64,000 bases of DNA from Pelagibacterium sediminicola (GTDB taxonomy: Bacteria > Pseudomonadota > Alphaproteobacteria > Rhizobiales > Devosiaceae). Below the pieces are notes generated by a model. The model worked only from the letters and a program-made list of their open reading frames with translations, was not told where the DNA came from and made no database searches. The position numbers and the translations under genes are program-made. Shown here piece by piece: positions 48,558-57,500 of the stretch (positions are counted from its first letter, which is position 1; every line of letters begins with the position of its first letter). Location: the NCBI RefSeq assembly GCF_003390885.1, contig NZ_QMEL01000004.1:186001-250000 (forward strand), read 5' to 3'.

Positions 48558-48639
48558 ATTTCAATCCTTGGCAAGCAATAGGAATAGACCATCGTAGTTA
48601 ATGGATTGCAATTTCAATCCTTGTAGCGACCAGGAATAG
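48558..48639 (+). repeat. Tandem direct repeats before the rightward block
   Basis: Two copies of ATTTCAATCCTTG (48558 and 48611), each followed after about 9 bases by AGGAATAG. The period is 52-53 bp, about five helical turns. A third TCAATCCTTG occurs at 49047, upstream of the AAA+ gene. The pattern suggests a regulatory protein site. Confidence 0.6.
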
Positions 48640-48681
48640 GATCGGGTATCGTGGCCAAAATCCAGACTGCAGGAATGCCCC

Positions 48682-49008
48682 ATGCCCAGAGCTGACTTTG
48701 TGACCGCTGCCATTTCCACGATTTTCCCCGAGTGGTCATCGACCAGGATCGCGCGCTGGTTGCAGGTCAATCCGCGGACGCTGCAGAGGTGGATGAAGAC
48801 CGGCTCGGGGCAGCTGGATGAGTCTGAAGTTCCTGCCGACCTGCAGGCCAAAATCCGCGATCAAGCAGCACGGGTGGCTGACATCGATTTGGCCGGCCAG
48901 CTCGATCATTTTATCGCCAGGCAGCGCGAAAATGGAATTGATGATGAGGTGTTGGCTGCGTGGCTGGCAGACAGATACAAAGACCTCGTGGGACGTGAAA
49001 TCGATTAA
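48682..49008 (+). CDS. Small helix-turn-helix protein
   Basis: A 108-residue protein with an HTH-like core ARWLQVNPRTLQRWMKTGSG near residues 24-43. It also has an acidic helical C-terminus (DEVLAAWLADRYKDLVGRE). AGGA precedes the ATG. It directly follows the palindrome and direct repeats, so it may be the element's regulator. Confidence 0.6.
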   Translation: MPRADFVTAAISTIFPEWSSTRIARWLQVNPRTLQRWMKTGSGQLDESEVPADLQAKIRDQAARVADIDLAGQLDHFIARQRENGIDDEVLAAWLADRYKDLVGREID

Positions 49009-49131
49009 TCACCCCTTAACCTTTGCTGACTCGATGGATTGATCACTCAATCCTTGTGTGCTTTATGAGCACCCTTGCTGCGGATCTCGGTATCGACCGG
49101 GTCTGGAGCGGTTAAAGACCGGAGACATCAG

Positions 49132-50646
49132 ATGCCAGCAACCGCCGATAGTGCACGCGCGTACCTTTTCCAGCGCGAAACCATCCAGAAAATGATTGAG
49201 CTCGGGCGCCTGCCCACGCTTCTCGACCTTCTCGAGGGCCATTACTTCGCGCGCGATGACGTCTATTTCGATCTCTTCACCTGGGCCGGCGAGACCATCG
49301 CGCACGCTCGCGAAGAGCTAAGCGCAGACACAGCCGCAGCCATCATCCCCACGCTTGAAAAGCTTCAGCGTCGCAATCCGGGTCACAAGTCCCTGAGTGC
49401 CGCCCTTGCTCTTTTTGAGCACCTTCAGATGGCAGATGAAGCCGCAAGGTGCCTCGCATATCTCGCATCCTTGGGCTCACGCGAAGCCCGACAGCGCCTC
49501 GCTGCCGTCGCTTCAAAGCGGGTGCAGAGGTGCCCGCGTGACATGACTATTCTTTATATGAGTGCGACCGTATTCGGCTTGGTGACTGGTGAATCCGGCC
49601 GCACATCGATGAGGGAATATTGCGAAGCCGGGCTTGCGCGATTCGATAGTTTGTCAAAGGACCTTGCTGCGCTGCACGAAGCCACGACGACGAAGCCGAC
49701 TGCACCCGATCCCGCTGATGATCTCGATGATGATTTCATGCAAGCTGTGCTCGAAGACCGTGCTGAATTTTTCAAGGGTAACAGGCTGAAGGGGCATGTC
49801 GTCGTTCCGAAGCTACCCGATAATCCTTCACGCGCTCAAGCCGACCTTTTCAAGTCGTGGAAGGATCTCGCCGGAAAGCGCCTGCGCGTCGTTCAGCGCG
49901 GTGAACTGCCTGCACAGCGTGCGGAATTGGTGGGCCGGTGGCCGCATGCAGTGGACGTTATCAACGTCATTCTCCGCGACCTTTCCGCAGACGAACGCGT
50001 CAGGATCAGGCCGACAATCCTTGTTGGCCCGCCAGGATCGGGGAAGTCGACATTGGCAAGGGCGATCGCTGAGACGCTGGGGTTGCCGGCGCAGCTTGTC
50101 CCCTTGGCCGGCCTGGCTGATGGCTCGGTGGCTGGCACATCGGCACAATGGTCGACGGCTCGGGAGAGTGTGCCCCTGCAGGTCATTAAGTCGTCTAAGT
50201 GCGCAAATCCGGCTGTCGTATGGGACGAAATCGACAAGACAACATCGTCTCATAACGGCTCGACCGTCGACGCCTTACTTCCGATGCTCGAGCCGTCGAC
50301 ATCCCGCCGCATCCGCGACCTAGCATTGGAAGTCGAAGTCGACTTGAGCCTGGTGTCGCACTTTGCGACTGCCAACTCGCTCGAAGGTGTGCCGGCGCCG
50401 CTCAAGGACCGCATGCGTATCATCTCGATGCCGGATCCCGAGTGGCAGCATGTCGGCACCCTTGTCCGGGGAATTTTGGATGATGTGTCAAAGGAACGCG
50501 GACTGGATCGCCGGTGGATCGATGACCTGGCCGAAGACGAATTGGACTTGGTTCACCAGCAATGGCCTGGAGGGTCACTTCGGCAGCTCCGGCGCATCAT
50601 CGAAATCATGGTGGACGGGCGCGAAAAGATGTGGGGGCGAGCATGA
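49132..50646 (+). CDS. Lon-like AAA+ ATPase without a protease domain
   Basis: A 504-residue protein. The N-terminal 230 residues are helical, with TPR-like pairs (LPTLLDLLEGHYFARDDVYF). The AAA+ domain follows, with Walker A GPPGSGKSTLAR near residue 298 and Walker B VVWDEIDKT near 361. The segment between them resembles the Lon ATPase pattern, with VAGTSAQWSTAR where Lon has its RTYVGAMPGR loop. The Lon serine-lysine protease domain is absent. GGAGA lies before the ATG at 49132. It leads an operon of small coupled genes; the target is unknown. Confidence 0.8.
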   Translation: MPATADSARAYLFQRETIQKMIELGRLPTLLDLLEGHYFARDDVYFDLFTWAGETIAHAREELSADTAAAIIPTLEKLQRRNPGHKSLSAALALFEHLQMADEAARCLAYLASLGSREARQRLAAVASKRVQRCPRDMTILYMSATVFGLVTGESGRTSMREYCEAGLARFDSLSKDLAALHEATTTKPTAPDPADDLDDDFMQAVLEDRAEFFKGNRLKGHVVVPKLPDNPSRAQADLFKSWKDLAGKRLRVVQRGELPAQRAELVGRWPHAVDVINVILRDLSADERVRIRPTILVGPPGSGKSTLARAIAETLGLPAQLVPLAGLADGSVAGTSAQWSTARESVPLQVIKSSKCANPAVVWDEIDKTTSSHNGSTVDALLPMLEPSTSRRIRDLALEVEVDLSLVSHFATANSLEGVPAPLKDRMRIISMPDPEWQHVGTLVRGILDDVSKERGLDRRWIDDLAEDELDLVHQQWPGGSLRQLRRIIEIMVDGREKMWGRA

Positions 50647-50885
50647 GCACCTTTGCCGATATCCCTGTGCGCGATGCCCAGGCGGCGATTGCTGCCTGGA
50701 ACGCGCTCGACGACTTGATCGAATGCATGGCCCTTACCGACCCTCGCGACCATGTCCGGATGGCGGCGCGGGCCACAGGGCTCTGCTTCGACAATATCGT
50801 TGCGCTTGCACGTGCTGTCGCCGGATCGCCTGCCAGTCAGCTTTTGAACGCTGCACTCATGAGGCTATACAATGAGCTCGGGTGA
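50643..50885 (+). CDS. Unknown small protein, 80 aa
   Basis: An alpha-helical protein (MSTFADIPVRDAQAAIAAWN; later FDNIVALARAVAGSPASQLL). Its ATG overlaps the stop of the AAA+ gene (ATGA), so the two are translationally coupled. It could be a partner or adaptor of the ATPase. Confidence 0.6.
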   Translation: MSTFADIPVRDAQAAIAAWNALDDLIECMALTDPRDHVRMAARATGLCFDNIVALARAVAGSPASQLLNAALMRLYNELG

Positions 50886-51372
50886 CATTTTCAGCGAAAC
50901 CCAGGCGATCCTCGCCCGCGCCATCACGCCTGACACCGACCCTGCCTTGGCCGAGGCGATGAAGCAAATTTTGGCAGCGGCACAAGTGTCCAGATGGCAG
51001 AGATATGATGAGTATGCTCTGTCTCTAGTGCCAGCGACCGATGCGGATATGAAGCAGCTGCGGGATAAATTCCGTGCTTGCCAAAATATTCCAGCTTGCA
51101 GCCTGGGGTGGTATGATTTGCTGCAAGCGACCTTCCAGATCTTGGAAGAACGCTGGCCCGATCGCGAATGGCAAACGACGGATATCAAGGAAAAATTTGG
51201 CGGCTTGAGGATCTACTGGGCTGGCGATTATCCCTATGCCGAAGACGTTTTCCTCGACGCTGCCGAGCTGTTGAGCGAGCACATTTGCGAGGAGTGCGGC
51301 GCGCCTGGCGAGAGCCGCGCAGGCGGGTGGATTCGCACGCTTTGCGACCAGCATGCGGAGCAAAAGCGATGA
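50872..51372 (+). CDS. Phage/element protein with C-terminal zinc-finger-like site
   Basis: A 166-residue protein with IKEKFGGLRIYW and a C-terminal Cys2-CysHis pattern (HICEECGAPGESR, then LCDQHA). The KFGGLR block followed by CxxCGAPG is one I know from uncharacterised phage and bacterial proteins. GAGG lies before the ATG, and the ORF overlaps the previous gene by 14 bases. Confidence 0.65.
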   Translation: MSSGDIFSETQAILARAITPDTDPALAEAMKQILAAAQVSRWQRYDEYALSLVPATDADMKQLRDKFRACQNIPACSLGWYDLLQATFQILEERWPDREWQTTDIKEKFGGLRIYWAGDYPYAEDVFLDAAELLSEHICEECGAPGESRAGGWIRTLCDQHAEQKR

Positions 51373-51638
51373 GTGAGCGATATCCAGAGCCACTTCCAAA
51401 AATTGTCCGCAATTCAGCGAGGTGTGACATGTGCGGCGACGAAATCGAGAGCATGCACAGACACGATTTCAAGTGGTGTACTTGCAGAAATATCGCTGTC
51501 GATGGTGGCACCGAATACCTTCGCCGTGTCGGCATGGAGGGCCTGTGGTCAGAAACGAGTGTCATGCGTCCGCTGACGGAATTGGAGCTAGCTAAGCACC
51601 ACCGGCGTTGGCGCGAAATCATGGAGCCAGGGCGATGA
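51369..51638 (+). CDS. Small Cys-rich protein with CGD...VDGG motif
   Basis: An 89-residue protein with CDMCGDEIESMHRHDFKWC, CRN and VDGGTEYLRR. This resembles a small uncharacterised family with paired CxxC-type sites and a VDGG turn, probably metal-binding. It starts in ATGA overlap with the previous gene. Confidence 0.62.
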   Translation: MSERYPEPLPKIVRNSARCDMCGDEIESMHRHDFKWCTCRNIAVDGGTEYLRRVGMEGLWSETSVMRPLTELELAKHHRRWREIMEPGR

Positions 51639-52186
51639 CCGATATCGAAATCTGCCTCGCTGCCGAGCGCCGGATGTGGTCCGCACTGCTCGAGCATGAC
51701 GACGGCACGCCCGATTTCTTCGACGAGCTTGTGCGTAAGACCGCACCCTTGGTGCCGGGCAGCCGCCATTTCTGGCCGCGATGGGATGCCAATAGCGCAT
51801 TCACACCCAGCTGCTGGATCGGGCTTGAGCACAATTATTATCGCCTGCCGCCAGAGCTGCTAGATGAATGGCGGTGCTATAGAAAGCGATGGCATACCCT
51901 GCTTGAGCTCAATCCTCGAATGCGGATTGCGGAAATGCTGAGCGACATCAGTGAAGGCCACGACTCGTCATCGTTTCCTCACGGGTGGGAGCAGCACGTC
52001 AGGGATTGGGTGCGCGAGGGCTGCAAAACCGAGCCGTCCTTTTTCCTTGATCTGCAGACGCGATCGCCAAATTTCCAAGCGAGATTCATGGTGGCGGCGA
52101 AGGCGGCTGGGCCTGGGTGGCTCTATTACACGTCGGGGGATGATCACCGGTACGAATGGAGATTCGACGATGACGGTATCGCATAG
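51635..52186 (+). CDS. Unknown mobile-element protein, 183 aa
   Basis: An acidic, aromatic-rich soluble protein (RRMWSALLEHDDGTPDFFDE; SFPHGWEQHVRDWVREG). No domain recognised. It starts in ATGA overlap with the gene before and overlaps the next by 17 bases. Confidence 0.58.
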   Translation: MTDIEICLAAERRMWSALLEHDDGTPDFFDELVRKTAPLVPGSRHFWPRWDANSAFTPSCWIGLEHNYYRLPPELLDEWRCYRKRWHTLLELNPRMRIAEMLSDISEGHDSSSFPHGWEQHVRDWVREGCKTEPSFFLDLQTRSPNFQARFMVAAKAAGPGWLYYTSGDDHRYEWRFDDDGIA

Positions 52187-52385
52187 AGTGCCACCTGGCT
52201 GGCGCCCCATCATCCTCGATCTCGAAGAAAAAGTGCGCGTCGTCGATGCATATGAAGATGTCGATACCGGTGAGCTTGTCGTGCGTGCTCTTTTTTCGCG
52301 TGAGGAAGACCGGCGGCTCGTTGACCAGGCGGTAGAGCGCGCGCGGGTAACAGAGAAAGGATCGAGCGATGACTGTTTTAACTGA
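52170..52385 (+). CDS. Unknown mobile-element protein, 71 aa
   Basis: A small charged protein starting MTVSHRVPPGWRPIILDLEE. The ATG lies inside the end of the preceding gene, and its stop overlaps the next gene's start by 17 bases. It has no recognised motif; the chain of overlaps argues that it is translated. Confidence 0.52.
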   Translation: MTVSHRVPPGWRPIILDLEEKVRVVDAYEDVDTGELVVRALFSREEDRRLVDQAVERARVTEKGSSDDCFN

Positions 52386-52680
52386 ATCACAGCTTAAACT
52401 CGACCACGCCATCACTGATCTGCAGGAGCGTTTTCCAAACGAAACGATCGAGATCATCGAGCTCTTTGACATCGCCTGGTCTGGCTGGGAATGCGACAGT
52501 CTGGGTGCTTTGATCCTGCGCGATAGTGTACCCGAGCTTGTCATCGTTGACCAGGTGGGCGGCGACTTTCGGCCAGTGCCGGAAATCCTGAAAGAGCGGG
52601 TGCAGGAATATAAACGCCTGTCCGCCGAGACAGAAGCAGTACTCGATCGATACCGCATGATGGGAGGCGGCAATGAGTAA
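52369..52680 (+). CDS. Unknown mobile-element protein, 103 aa
   Basis: A helical acidic protein (LDHAITDLQERFPNETIEII; EILKERVQEYKRLSAETEAV). AAAGGA precedes the ATG. It belongs to the same overlapping operon. Confidence 0.55.
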   Translation: MTVLTESQLKLDHAITDLQERFPNETIEIIELFDIAWSGWECDSLGALILRDSVPELVIVDQVGGDFRPVPEILKERVQEYKRLSAETEAVLDRYRMMGGGNE

Positions 52681-53497
52681 AACAGGCTGGCAATTCATCG
52701 CGCCGGCGCTCAAAAAAGAAGGCCTGAACTTCACGCATGCGTGCGTCCGGATCGACGGCCACTTCGGCCAGGTGCCGGTCGAAGACCTGAGGTCGTGGCT
52801 CGAGCAAATGACGTTCCTGGACGACCCCTCCGACAAGGAATGGCAGGACAATCCAGACCCAACACCGCCCGGGCGAGCATTCGATTTCGCACTGTGGGAT
52901 AACGAAGGGCATGTCTGGTATCCGAGCTCTCACGACGGTGTCGCGCACCTGGGCAGTCGACCGGCGCTGCCTGCTGCATGGCTGCGGGATTATCGCAAAT
53001 CCATCGACGAGCCGGGATTGATCGAGATCGAGCGGGATTTTGTCGGCGAGATTGAGCGGATCGTTGCTATCGGGCCCGAAGTGACAGAAATCCCAGAAGA
53101 ATATCGCTGGAATTCGGCCGAAGTCGACTTCGACCCCGATCGCGATTCCGCATATCACGTCGCCCGCGAAGCCATGCGCAACCACATCGCGCATCTGTCT
53201 GCTCAGGTCGAAAAGCTCGAAAACGAGATCGTGGAAACCGGCGTAGAGATGGGCGAACTCGACAGCACCGACAGGGATGCCATCGAGGCGACGATCGCGA
53301 AATATCGAGCGGGTCTGGCTGACAGGATTATCCATGATATCGAGGGGTGGCACCGAGCGCTGCCCGGATCAAAGAAGCCATTGAGCATTCGGGTGGAGGG
53401 CTTACCGGATCATGTCGCCGAACGTCTGGAAGTGCTGGCAGTAGGGGGGCTGCAGGTGAAAATTGAGATCATCGATGGGCAAGACTCGGAGACGTAA
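52673..53497 (+). CDS. Unknown mobile-element protein with coiled coil, 274 aa
   Basis: The N-terminal half is mixed (GWQFIAPALKKEGLNFTHAC). The C-terminal half includes a coiled-coil-like stretch (AHLSAQVEKLENEIVETGVE) and a short acidic end. GGGAGG lies before the ATG. It may take part in complex formation; the function is unknown. Confidence 0.6.
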   Translation: MSKTGWQFIAPALKKEGLNFTHACVRIDGHFGQVPVEDLRSWLEQMTFLDDPSDKEWQDNPDPTPPGRAFDFALWDNEGHVWYPSSHDGVAHLGSRPALPAAWLRDYRKSIDEPGLIEIERDFVGEIERIVAIGPEVTEIPEEYRWNSAEVDFDPDRDSAYHVAREAMRNHIAHLSAQVEKLENEIVETGVEMGELDSTDRDAIEATIAKYRAGLADRIIHDIEGWHRALPGSKKPLSIRVEGLPDHVAERLEVLAVGGLQVKIEIIDGQDSET

Positions 53498-53708
53498 GCG
53501 CTCAGGTGAGCCTGGCCACGATCGTGATGGGCAGTCGGGCATTTATAAGTCGCCGTCGACAGCGCATGACCACGCACTGCAGCGAATGCGTCCGGAACGC
53601 CGCCAAGAAGCCCACACGGCATGGCAAGTGGAGCGGGGTTGGGATGCTGATGATCTTGTCTGGCCGCCTGGCAATCGCAAGCCATTTGGGCGTGGTTGGC
53701 GCTGGTGA
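53475..53708 (+). CDS. Small basic protein, 77 aa
   Basis: MGKTRRRKRSGEPGHDRDGQ: a basic N-terminus followed by a Trp-rich C-terminus (RGWDADDLVWPPGNRKPFGR). The ATG lies within the preceding gene. It is the last gene of the rightward operon. It is compositionally consistent with nucleic-acid binding, but no domain is recognised. Confidence 0.45.
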   Translation: MGKTRRRKRSGEPGHDRDGQSGIYKSPSTAHDHALQRMRPERRQEAHTAWQVERGWDADDLVWPPGNRKPFGRGWRW

Positions 53709-53807
53709 CGCATTTCCGCCGTATTTAACCCCGCCCGCAAGCCATTGTTCTTGACAACTTTTTATCGATCCTGCGGAAAAATAAGTTACAGGGGAGTTGC
53801 CGGGGAG

Positions 53808-54398
53808 TTACGCGGCCATCCGCTTCAAATTGATTTCCTGCAGGGCACCGATCACTTTTCGCTCCAGGACTTCCAAATCGCCATCGTTGTCGATTCAGAC
53901 GTCGACCAAGCTCTCATCGAAGCGGTCGAACTCGTACCTGGATGGCTCCACGCTAGGCCGGCGAATGCCGAGTATAACGCCGCCCAGGGCGCGGTAAACC
54001 ACACCTTGCTGCCGGCGCACTGATCCGAAGGAATAGCGATTGCTGGGATCAAGGTTTTTGGTCTCTAACCATGCCAGTAAGTTTTCGCCGAGCTGGGTCT
54101 CAAGGGCGTTGCCTATGCGGCCCAAGACGTCCCGGTGTTGGATGTATCGGCCGTCGATAGTGCTGTGACAGTGCTTCCCGGCTTGGGTATAGACGTCATC
54201 GTGGGACAGCCCGAATTGATCTATGGCGATCGCGCGGAGTGGCTGCCCGTCATCGGTCGGCGTGTAATGGAAGTGCTTTTCCAAGGCGTTTTGGACGTCG
54301 GATTTGCCGGCGCCAGGGTGGCCACAGATCCCGATCAGACGGGGCAAATGTAACAAATAACTGACATTCACCGGCTTAATGTAACAAATTTCAGTCAT
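53808..54398 (-). pseudogene. dNMP-kinase-like gene interrupted by an in-frame TGA
   Basis: The reading frame encodes a P-loop kinase of the phage deoxynucleoside-monophosphate kinase type, with Walker A GHPGAGKS at residues 26-33 and the segment LRAIAIDQFGLSHDDVY. It stops at a TGA (53895-53897) after DESLVDV. The same frame then continues for 28 codons with IDNDGDLEVLERKVIGAL to a TAA at 53808-53810. IDNDGDLEVLE is the usual C-terminal strand of this family, where Trp is expected at the TGA. It is either a nonsense mutation or a read-through gene. A full-length enzyme would be about 195 residues. Confidence 0.65.
54347..54389. repeat. Direct repeat AATGTAACAAAT, two copies
   Basis: AATGTAACAAAT occurs at 54347-54358 and 54378-54389, 31 bp apart (three helical turns), at the 5' end of the dNMP-kinase frame and upstream of the primase-helicase gene. 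It may be a regulatory site. The kinase start may lie downstream of it. Confidence 0.5.
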
Positions 54399-54590
54399 GC
54401 GGGTCTTTCAACCACTTTTCCGTCAGGTATTTGGCGCGTCTGCATGAAGCCCGTGATGAGCTCCAAAGTTAAGGTCTTGACCCGTAAATCGCACAATCGG
54501 TCTTGATTCGTTCATGGTCTGGAGTGATTTTAGACAGGAGGTCGGCAATAGATCGACCGCATCAACGATTTGCATGTAAGACTAGGGCTA

Positions 54591-57500
54591 ATGTCATCAT
54601 GGATTGATCCGCGTGACGCGGCAACCACCACCAAAATCACTGATTATCCAAGCGGTATTGCGCTGCATCCGAACCCGCGCGCGCTGCCCCGAAGGTATGA
54701 CAGCACGTTCCTTTATGGATCTCTGGGTTTGCCACTACACGAGATGGGCTGGGCAACGATCCCGGAGACGCGCGATGCCGACAATCGCAAGCCCGGACGC
54801 GTGAAAGGCGCCGGGCCAACAGCCGGGACGATAAAGTACAAAAACGTTTTCCACATGCACCAGCAGCTAGCGCCGATCAATGCTGTCAAAGCCTGGGCTG
54901 ATGAGCTGGGGTATCTCAACGTCGCAGGCGTCACAGGCGATTCGTTTGGAACATGCGGATGGTTTTTGCTTGATTTCGATATCTTGCGCCCTGAACTCGC
55001 TGATCAAATCTACGCATTGGCGGATGAGATCTTTGGAGTGTCCCCCTTTATCCGTGGTCGGGACAGCGTCTCAAAACGTGCACGCATCTACACCAGACCC
55101 CTGGGCGCCCTGCGGTTGCCGAGCAAAAACTTCGTGCTCGAGGAAATGCATGACGGTGAAAAGCAAGCCATCGAAATCAAAGACGACGGTGGCTTGGCGA
55201 CCCTTTATGGTTTCCACCACAAATCAGGCGAGCGCTTCAAATATTACGGCAGCGCCGAACCCTTCACTGCCCCACCATCGGCAGCGCCACTCGTTGATGA
55301 AAGCCAGCTGATGGCATTCATCGAACGACTGCACACTGAAATTTCGCCTATTGTCGGGTTCGAAAAGCTCAAGCGTAAAATGACTGCAGTGCCGGTACGC
55401 TATGCTGATACCGATGTCGGCGATACCCGAGTGCCGCCCATGCCTGCCGAATTGGCGGCATTCTCTTATGCTTCTGAAGGTCGGAAGGACTGGCTGCTCA
55501 AACGTTCATTGCCGTGGGCTCGATGGAATGCCGGTATTGTCGCACCGCTCGATGGCGGTCGTCGCGATGTCTCTGAAGAGGGTATCGCAGCCATTGCTAA
55601 CGCTATGGTCCATGAGAGCGAGCAGCACCTAGACTTCAGCGCAGGCAAAGGATTGACGACAAATACCGTGCACCGGCACGTGGCAGACCTGCTGCGCTCG
55701 GCAGCACAGAAGATCGCTGATGGCGTTGAGGGCTATGAGGCGATCGGGACGAGGCGCATCAATGAGCTGACACAAGTCGTCGAGCACAATGTCGGCCAGG
55801 GCGTCGTGCAACTCGATGCCGAATTCTCATGGCTTCCAAAAACTGCCGACCGGAAGCGTATTCCGGATGACATTTACGCACGCAACGATCCTGATGCCTT
55901 GGCAGCAACTGCAGTCGCACTGGTGCACAATCGGATCGAAATCACACAGCGCGTGTCGAGGGAAATCAGGGCCGCGATCTGGCAATTCCTCGAAGATTTG
56001 TGGGAATGGAAAACGGCGGCGGATAGCAAGAATAAAAAAAAAACCCTGCTTCCTGCACACCTGCTGAAGGCACCCACGGGCTCTGGCAAGACTACCACCT
56101 TGCTGACGGTTTTGGGCGAGTGGAAACGCGAGTACCCCGATCGCACGCTCGGGCCCATCCTCATGCTCCTGCCGTCCTATGCGAATATCGAAGAAATCGC
56201 GGGCCGCGATGACCTCGGTGTTTGGACGAAAGAGACCCAGGAAGCAGCCGCCGACATTATCGCGAAAGCAGAGGGTCGTGGCGTAAAAGCCATGGTCTAT
56301 CGTGGCAAGATCGCAGCCGGCTGCATGATGGATGAAAAAGTTAAGCTCCTGCAGAGCGCAGGCATCAACACATCAGGATTGTGCAAGGCTGACGACATTG
56401 AAAAGGAAGAAGTGGACGGGGAAACCCGCAACAACAAGGTTACAAAGTGGTGCACATATCATCCCGAAAACCCCGACCGCGATGATTCCACACCGTCTTG
56501 CAATGCAATCCTACAGCAGCTCGGAATCCCTCTTTCAGACTTGGTTCTGGCACCCCATGCATTTATCACTACGAATACCCCTGCAGCTTTGAAGGACGTG
56601 ACCGCGGTCATCGTCGACGAACGCGTGTGGGACAAAGCCATCGGCACCAAGTTCTTTTCCCTCGACACTTTCACCACTCCACGTGACGAACCTGCAGTCA
56701 CAAAGAAGGAGAAGGAAAAGGGTGTCGTTGCATGGCACCGCGTGCAGTCACGCGATGAACTGGGCGCTGTCATCGTCGCGGCTCTCAAGGATCGAAAAGA
56801 CGTTGCTGCAGCCATTCTCGCGCACAAAGATGGGCCAACGCTGCTTGAGCACGGTCGCTGGGTCACAGGCCGCCTGCAACGCGTTGCGATGGACATCAAT
56901 CCTTCCACACCACTCGCAAATATCATCGCTGCCACGTCGGGGATGAGAGCCAAAAACCTGGTCGAAGAGCACCAGGCTCTCGGCATTTTTGAAGATCGAG
57001 TGCAGGCGTTTAAGCAGTCAGATATATCGCCAACCCTTGCGCCAAAAGGCGAGACCGACGCACGTGTACAACTTGTTGACGATGGCGAAAACGTCCGCAT
57101 CTCGTGGCGCAAAAAACTCAATTTCGACGACAAGCCTGTCCTGTGGCTCGACGCTTCGGGCGATCAGAAAGTCCTTGAAAAGATCTGGCAGCGTGACGTC
57201 ACCGTGCACGAGATCGAAGCACCCCTATTTGTGCGGTGCGTATGGGCTCCAGATGGATCGTATGCGAAATCCAGACTGCTGCCACATCATGGTGATAGCT
57301 TTGAAGCCCGACTCGGAAAAGCGGCAAAGCAATGCCTGCTGCGTGAAGGATTGACCGCCATTTCCATGTTGCATGGTGACGGCGGGGTGGTCGCTGCTGC
57401 AGCGCTCAATGTCCGCAAAGACCTGCAGCAGAATTTCCACCAGCCAGCCAACTTGCATTTTATGCACTTTGGAAATATCCGCGGTCTCGACTTTGCAAAG

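Noticed and set aside
48558-48639. Two direct repeats as a minimal CRISPR
   Set aside because: Only two 13-bp core copies, no cas genes, and a position in a promoter region.
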